NCBI GenBank assembly: GCA_038125995.1
Contig: JAYPEX010000006.1
Span: forward strand, 62,001-126,000
Length of the DNA: 64,000 nt
DNA from: MAG-120531 sp038125995
GTDB taxonomy: Bacteria > Bacteroidota > Bacteroidia > Flavobacteriales > Flavobacteriaceae
Direction: 5' to 3'
The notes beneath the pieces are model-generated. The model saw nothing but the letters and a program-made list of their open reading frames with translations. It ran no database searches and was not told the DNA's origin. Made by a program: the position numbers and the translations under genes. Shown piece by piece: positions 62,824 through 64,000 of the stretch (positions are counted from its first letter, which is position 1; each line of letters starts with the position of its first letter).

Positions 62824-64000
62824 ATGTACAGAGATCACACTTGCGGAGAATTAAATGCCGCTCATATTGGAAACGAAGTTAAATTATCGGGATGGGTTCA
62901 AAAGGTCAGAGACAAAGGATTTATTTGTTGGGTAGACCTCAGAGATCGCTATGGGATTACACAACTCATCTTTGATGCCGATCGTTCCGATGCTGCTATC
63001 GTTGAAACCGCAAAAAATCTCGGAAGAGAAAGTGTCATCGCTATTAGTGGAACGGTCTTAAAAAGAGATGCTGCCAATCCCAAAATGGCAACTGGAGCAA
63101 TTGAAATTCTAGTGCGAGAATTAGAAGTGCTCAACCCTTCCAAGACTCCTCCTTTCACCATCGAAGATGAGTCCGATGGAGGTGATGATCTACGAGCAAA
63201 ATACCGCTATTTAGACATTCGTAGAAGACCTGTCCGAAACAACCTCATCTTTAGACATCGTGTGAGTATGGAGGTGCGAAATTACCTTTCGAAGGCTGGA
63301 TTTATAGATGTTGAAACCCCCTATTTGATCAAATCAACTCCTGAAGGAGCAAGGGATTTTGTGGTTCCTTCTCGTATGAATGAAGGACAATTTTACGCCC
63401 TTCCACAATCACCTCAAACCTTTAAACAACTCTTGATGGTTGGTGGAATGGATCGCTATTTCCAAATCGTTAAGTGCTTTAGAGACGAAGATCTCAGAGC
63501 GGATCGTCAGCCAGAATTCACTCAGATTGACTGTGAGATGGCCTTTGTAGAGCAAGAAGACATCTTAAATACCTTTGAGGGACTGACGCGCCACCTCTTA
63601 AAAGAAATTAAAGGGGTTGCTATCGAAAAATTCCCGAGAATGCCTTATGAAGAGGCAATGAAACGCTATGGAAATGACAAACCTGATATTCGTTTTGGGA
63701 TGGAGTTTGGAGAACTCAATGAAGTAGCTCAACACAAAGACTTCAATGTGTTTAATACCGCTGAACTCGTTGTTGGAATCGCAGTTCCTGGTGGAAATGC
63801 ATATACGAGAAAAGAAATCGACAAACTCATTGACTGGGTAAGACGTCCCCAAGTAGGAGCCAAGGGTATGGTTTACGTTCGCTGTAACGAAGACGGAAGC
63901 TTTAAGTCTTCTGTCGACAAGTTTTACAGCGAAGAAGATTTACAAAAATGGGCTGAAGCAACAGGAGCCAAAGCAGGAGATTTGATCTGTGTGCTCTCTG
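62824..64000 (+). CDS. aspS: Aspartyl-tRNA synthetase (partial, C-terminus beyond window)
   Basis: 392 codons are present from the ATG at 62824 to the window edge (full AspRS is about 590). The N-terminal OB-fold reads MYRDHTCGELNAAHIGNEVKLSGWVQKVRDKGFICWVDLRDRYG. The class II core starts with RAKYRYLDIRRRP, motif 2 is FQIVKCFRDEDLRADRQPEFTQID, and the bacterial insertion (GAD domain) begins near residue 300 (FNVFNTAELVVGIAVPGG). It charges tRNA-Asp. Whether it is the discriminating or Asn-misacylating form cannot be judged from the part seen. Confidence 0.97.
   Translation, partial: MYRDHTCGELNAAHIGNEVKLSGWVQKVRDKGFICWVDLRDRYGITQLIFDADRSDAAIVETAKNLGRESVIAISGTVLKRDAANPKMATGAIEILVRELEVLNPSKTPPFTIEDESDGGDDLRAKYRYLDIRRRPVRNNLIFRHRVSMEVRNYLSKAGFIDVETPYLIKSTPEGARDFVVPSRMNEGQFYALPQSPQTFKQLLMVGGMDRYFQIVKCFRDEDLRADRQPEFTQIDCEMAFVEQEDILNTFEGLTRHLLKEIKGVAIEKFPRMPYEEAMKRYGNDKPDIRFGMEFGELNEVAQHKDFNVFNTAELVVGIAVPGGNAYTRKEIDKLIDWVRRPQVGAKGMVYVRCNEDGSFKSSVDKFYSEEDLQKWAEATGAKAGDLICVLS

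Overview
The window is AT-rich bacterial chromosome from the Bacteroidota, most probably a marine member of the class Flavobacteriia. The evidence is the repeated promoter box TAnnTTTG in front of genes on both strands, many short lipoprotein leaders ending in SC or GC, families typical of this phylum (DUF5916, DUF3667, DUF3472, DUF2141, VPS10/BNR propellers, YjbH-like barrels) and a FecA-type TonB receptor. I saw no rRNA, tRNA, CRISPR array, prophage or intact insertion sequence. One run of exactly 100 N interrupts a tandem repeat.

Layout. 1-6.7 kb: a partial DUF5916 outer-membrane protein, an N-acyl-D-amino-acid deacylase-like lipoprotein, DUF3667 and DUF3472 proteins and a PhnA-domain protein. 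6.7-10.1 kb: a 2[4Fe-4S] ferredoxin diverging from a two-subunit 2-oxoacid:ferredoxin oxidoreductase. 10.1-13.1 kb: a leftward run with a GH13 alpha-glucosidase lipoprotein, a PepSY membrane protein and a cysteine-rich mini-protein. 13.4-15.0 kb: ammonium transporter and PII. 15-28.4 kb: aldehyde dehydrogenase, GNAT, a GH3 glycosidase and two GH29 fucosidases, alanine dehydrogenase, small membrane proteins, a metallo-hydrolase, a class-V aminotransferase, glutathione peroxidase, a decayed IS3-type transposase and a DoxX protein. 28.4-37.8 kb: a second DUF5916 protein, an outer-membrane barrel, a VPS10/BNR propeller, a UDP-sugar dehydrogenase and a serine hydrolase.

37.8-46.1 kb holds a TonB receptor diverging from a compact sucrose operon: a sugar/H+ MFS carrier, a PfkB fructokinase, a sucrose-phosphorylase-like GH13_18 enzyme and an amylosucrase. 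These would import sucrose, split it by phosphorolysis, phosphorylate the fructose and polymerise part of the glucose into alpha-glucan. 46.1-53 kb looks like a small surface-polysaccharide module: a YjbH-like barrel, a long coiled-coil lipoprotein ending in SHDSGG repeats, an NDP-sugar epimerase and glucose-1-phosphate thymidylyltransferase. 53-56 kb: a DtxR-type regulator with a ZIP transporter and DUF2141 protein, then a polyprenyl synthase. 56.1-62.7 kb: a TetR-controlled tripartite RND efflux operon. The window ends inside aspS.

No single gene cluster is an obvious new defence or mobile system. The most unusual items are the repeat lipoprotein with its YjbH-like neighbour, a PII protein lacking Tyr51, a deacylase lacking its HxH metal motif, and several perfect inverted repeats at promoters (kor, dtxR, tetR, the sucrose/TonB intergene and the second DUF5916 gene).
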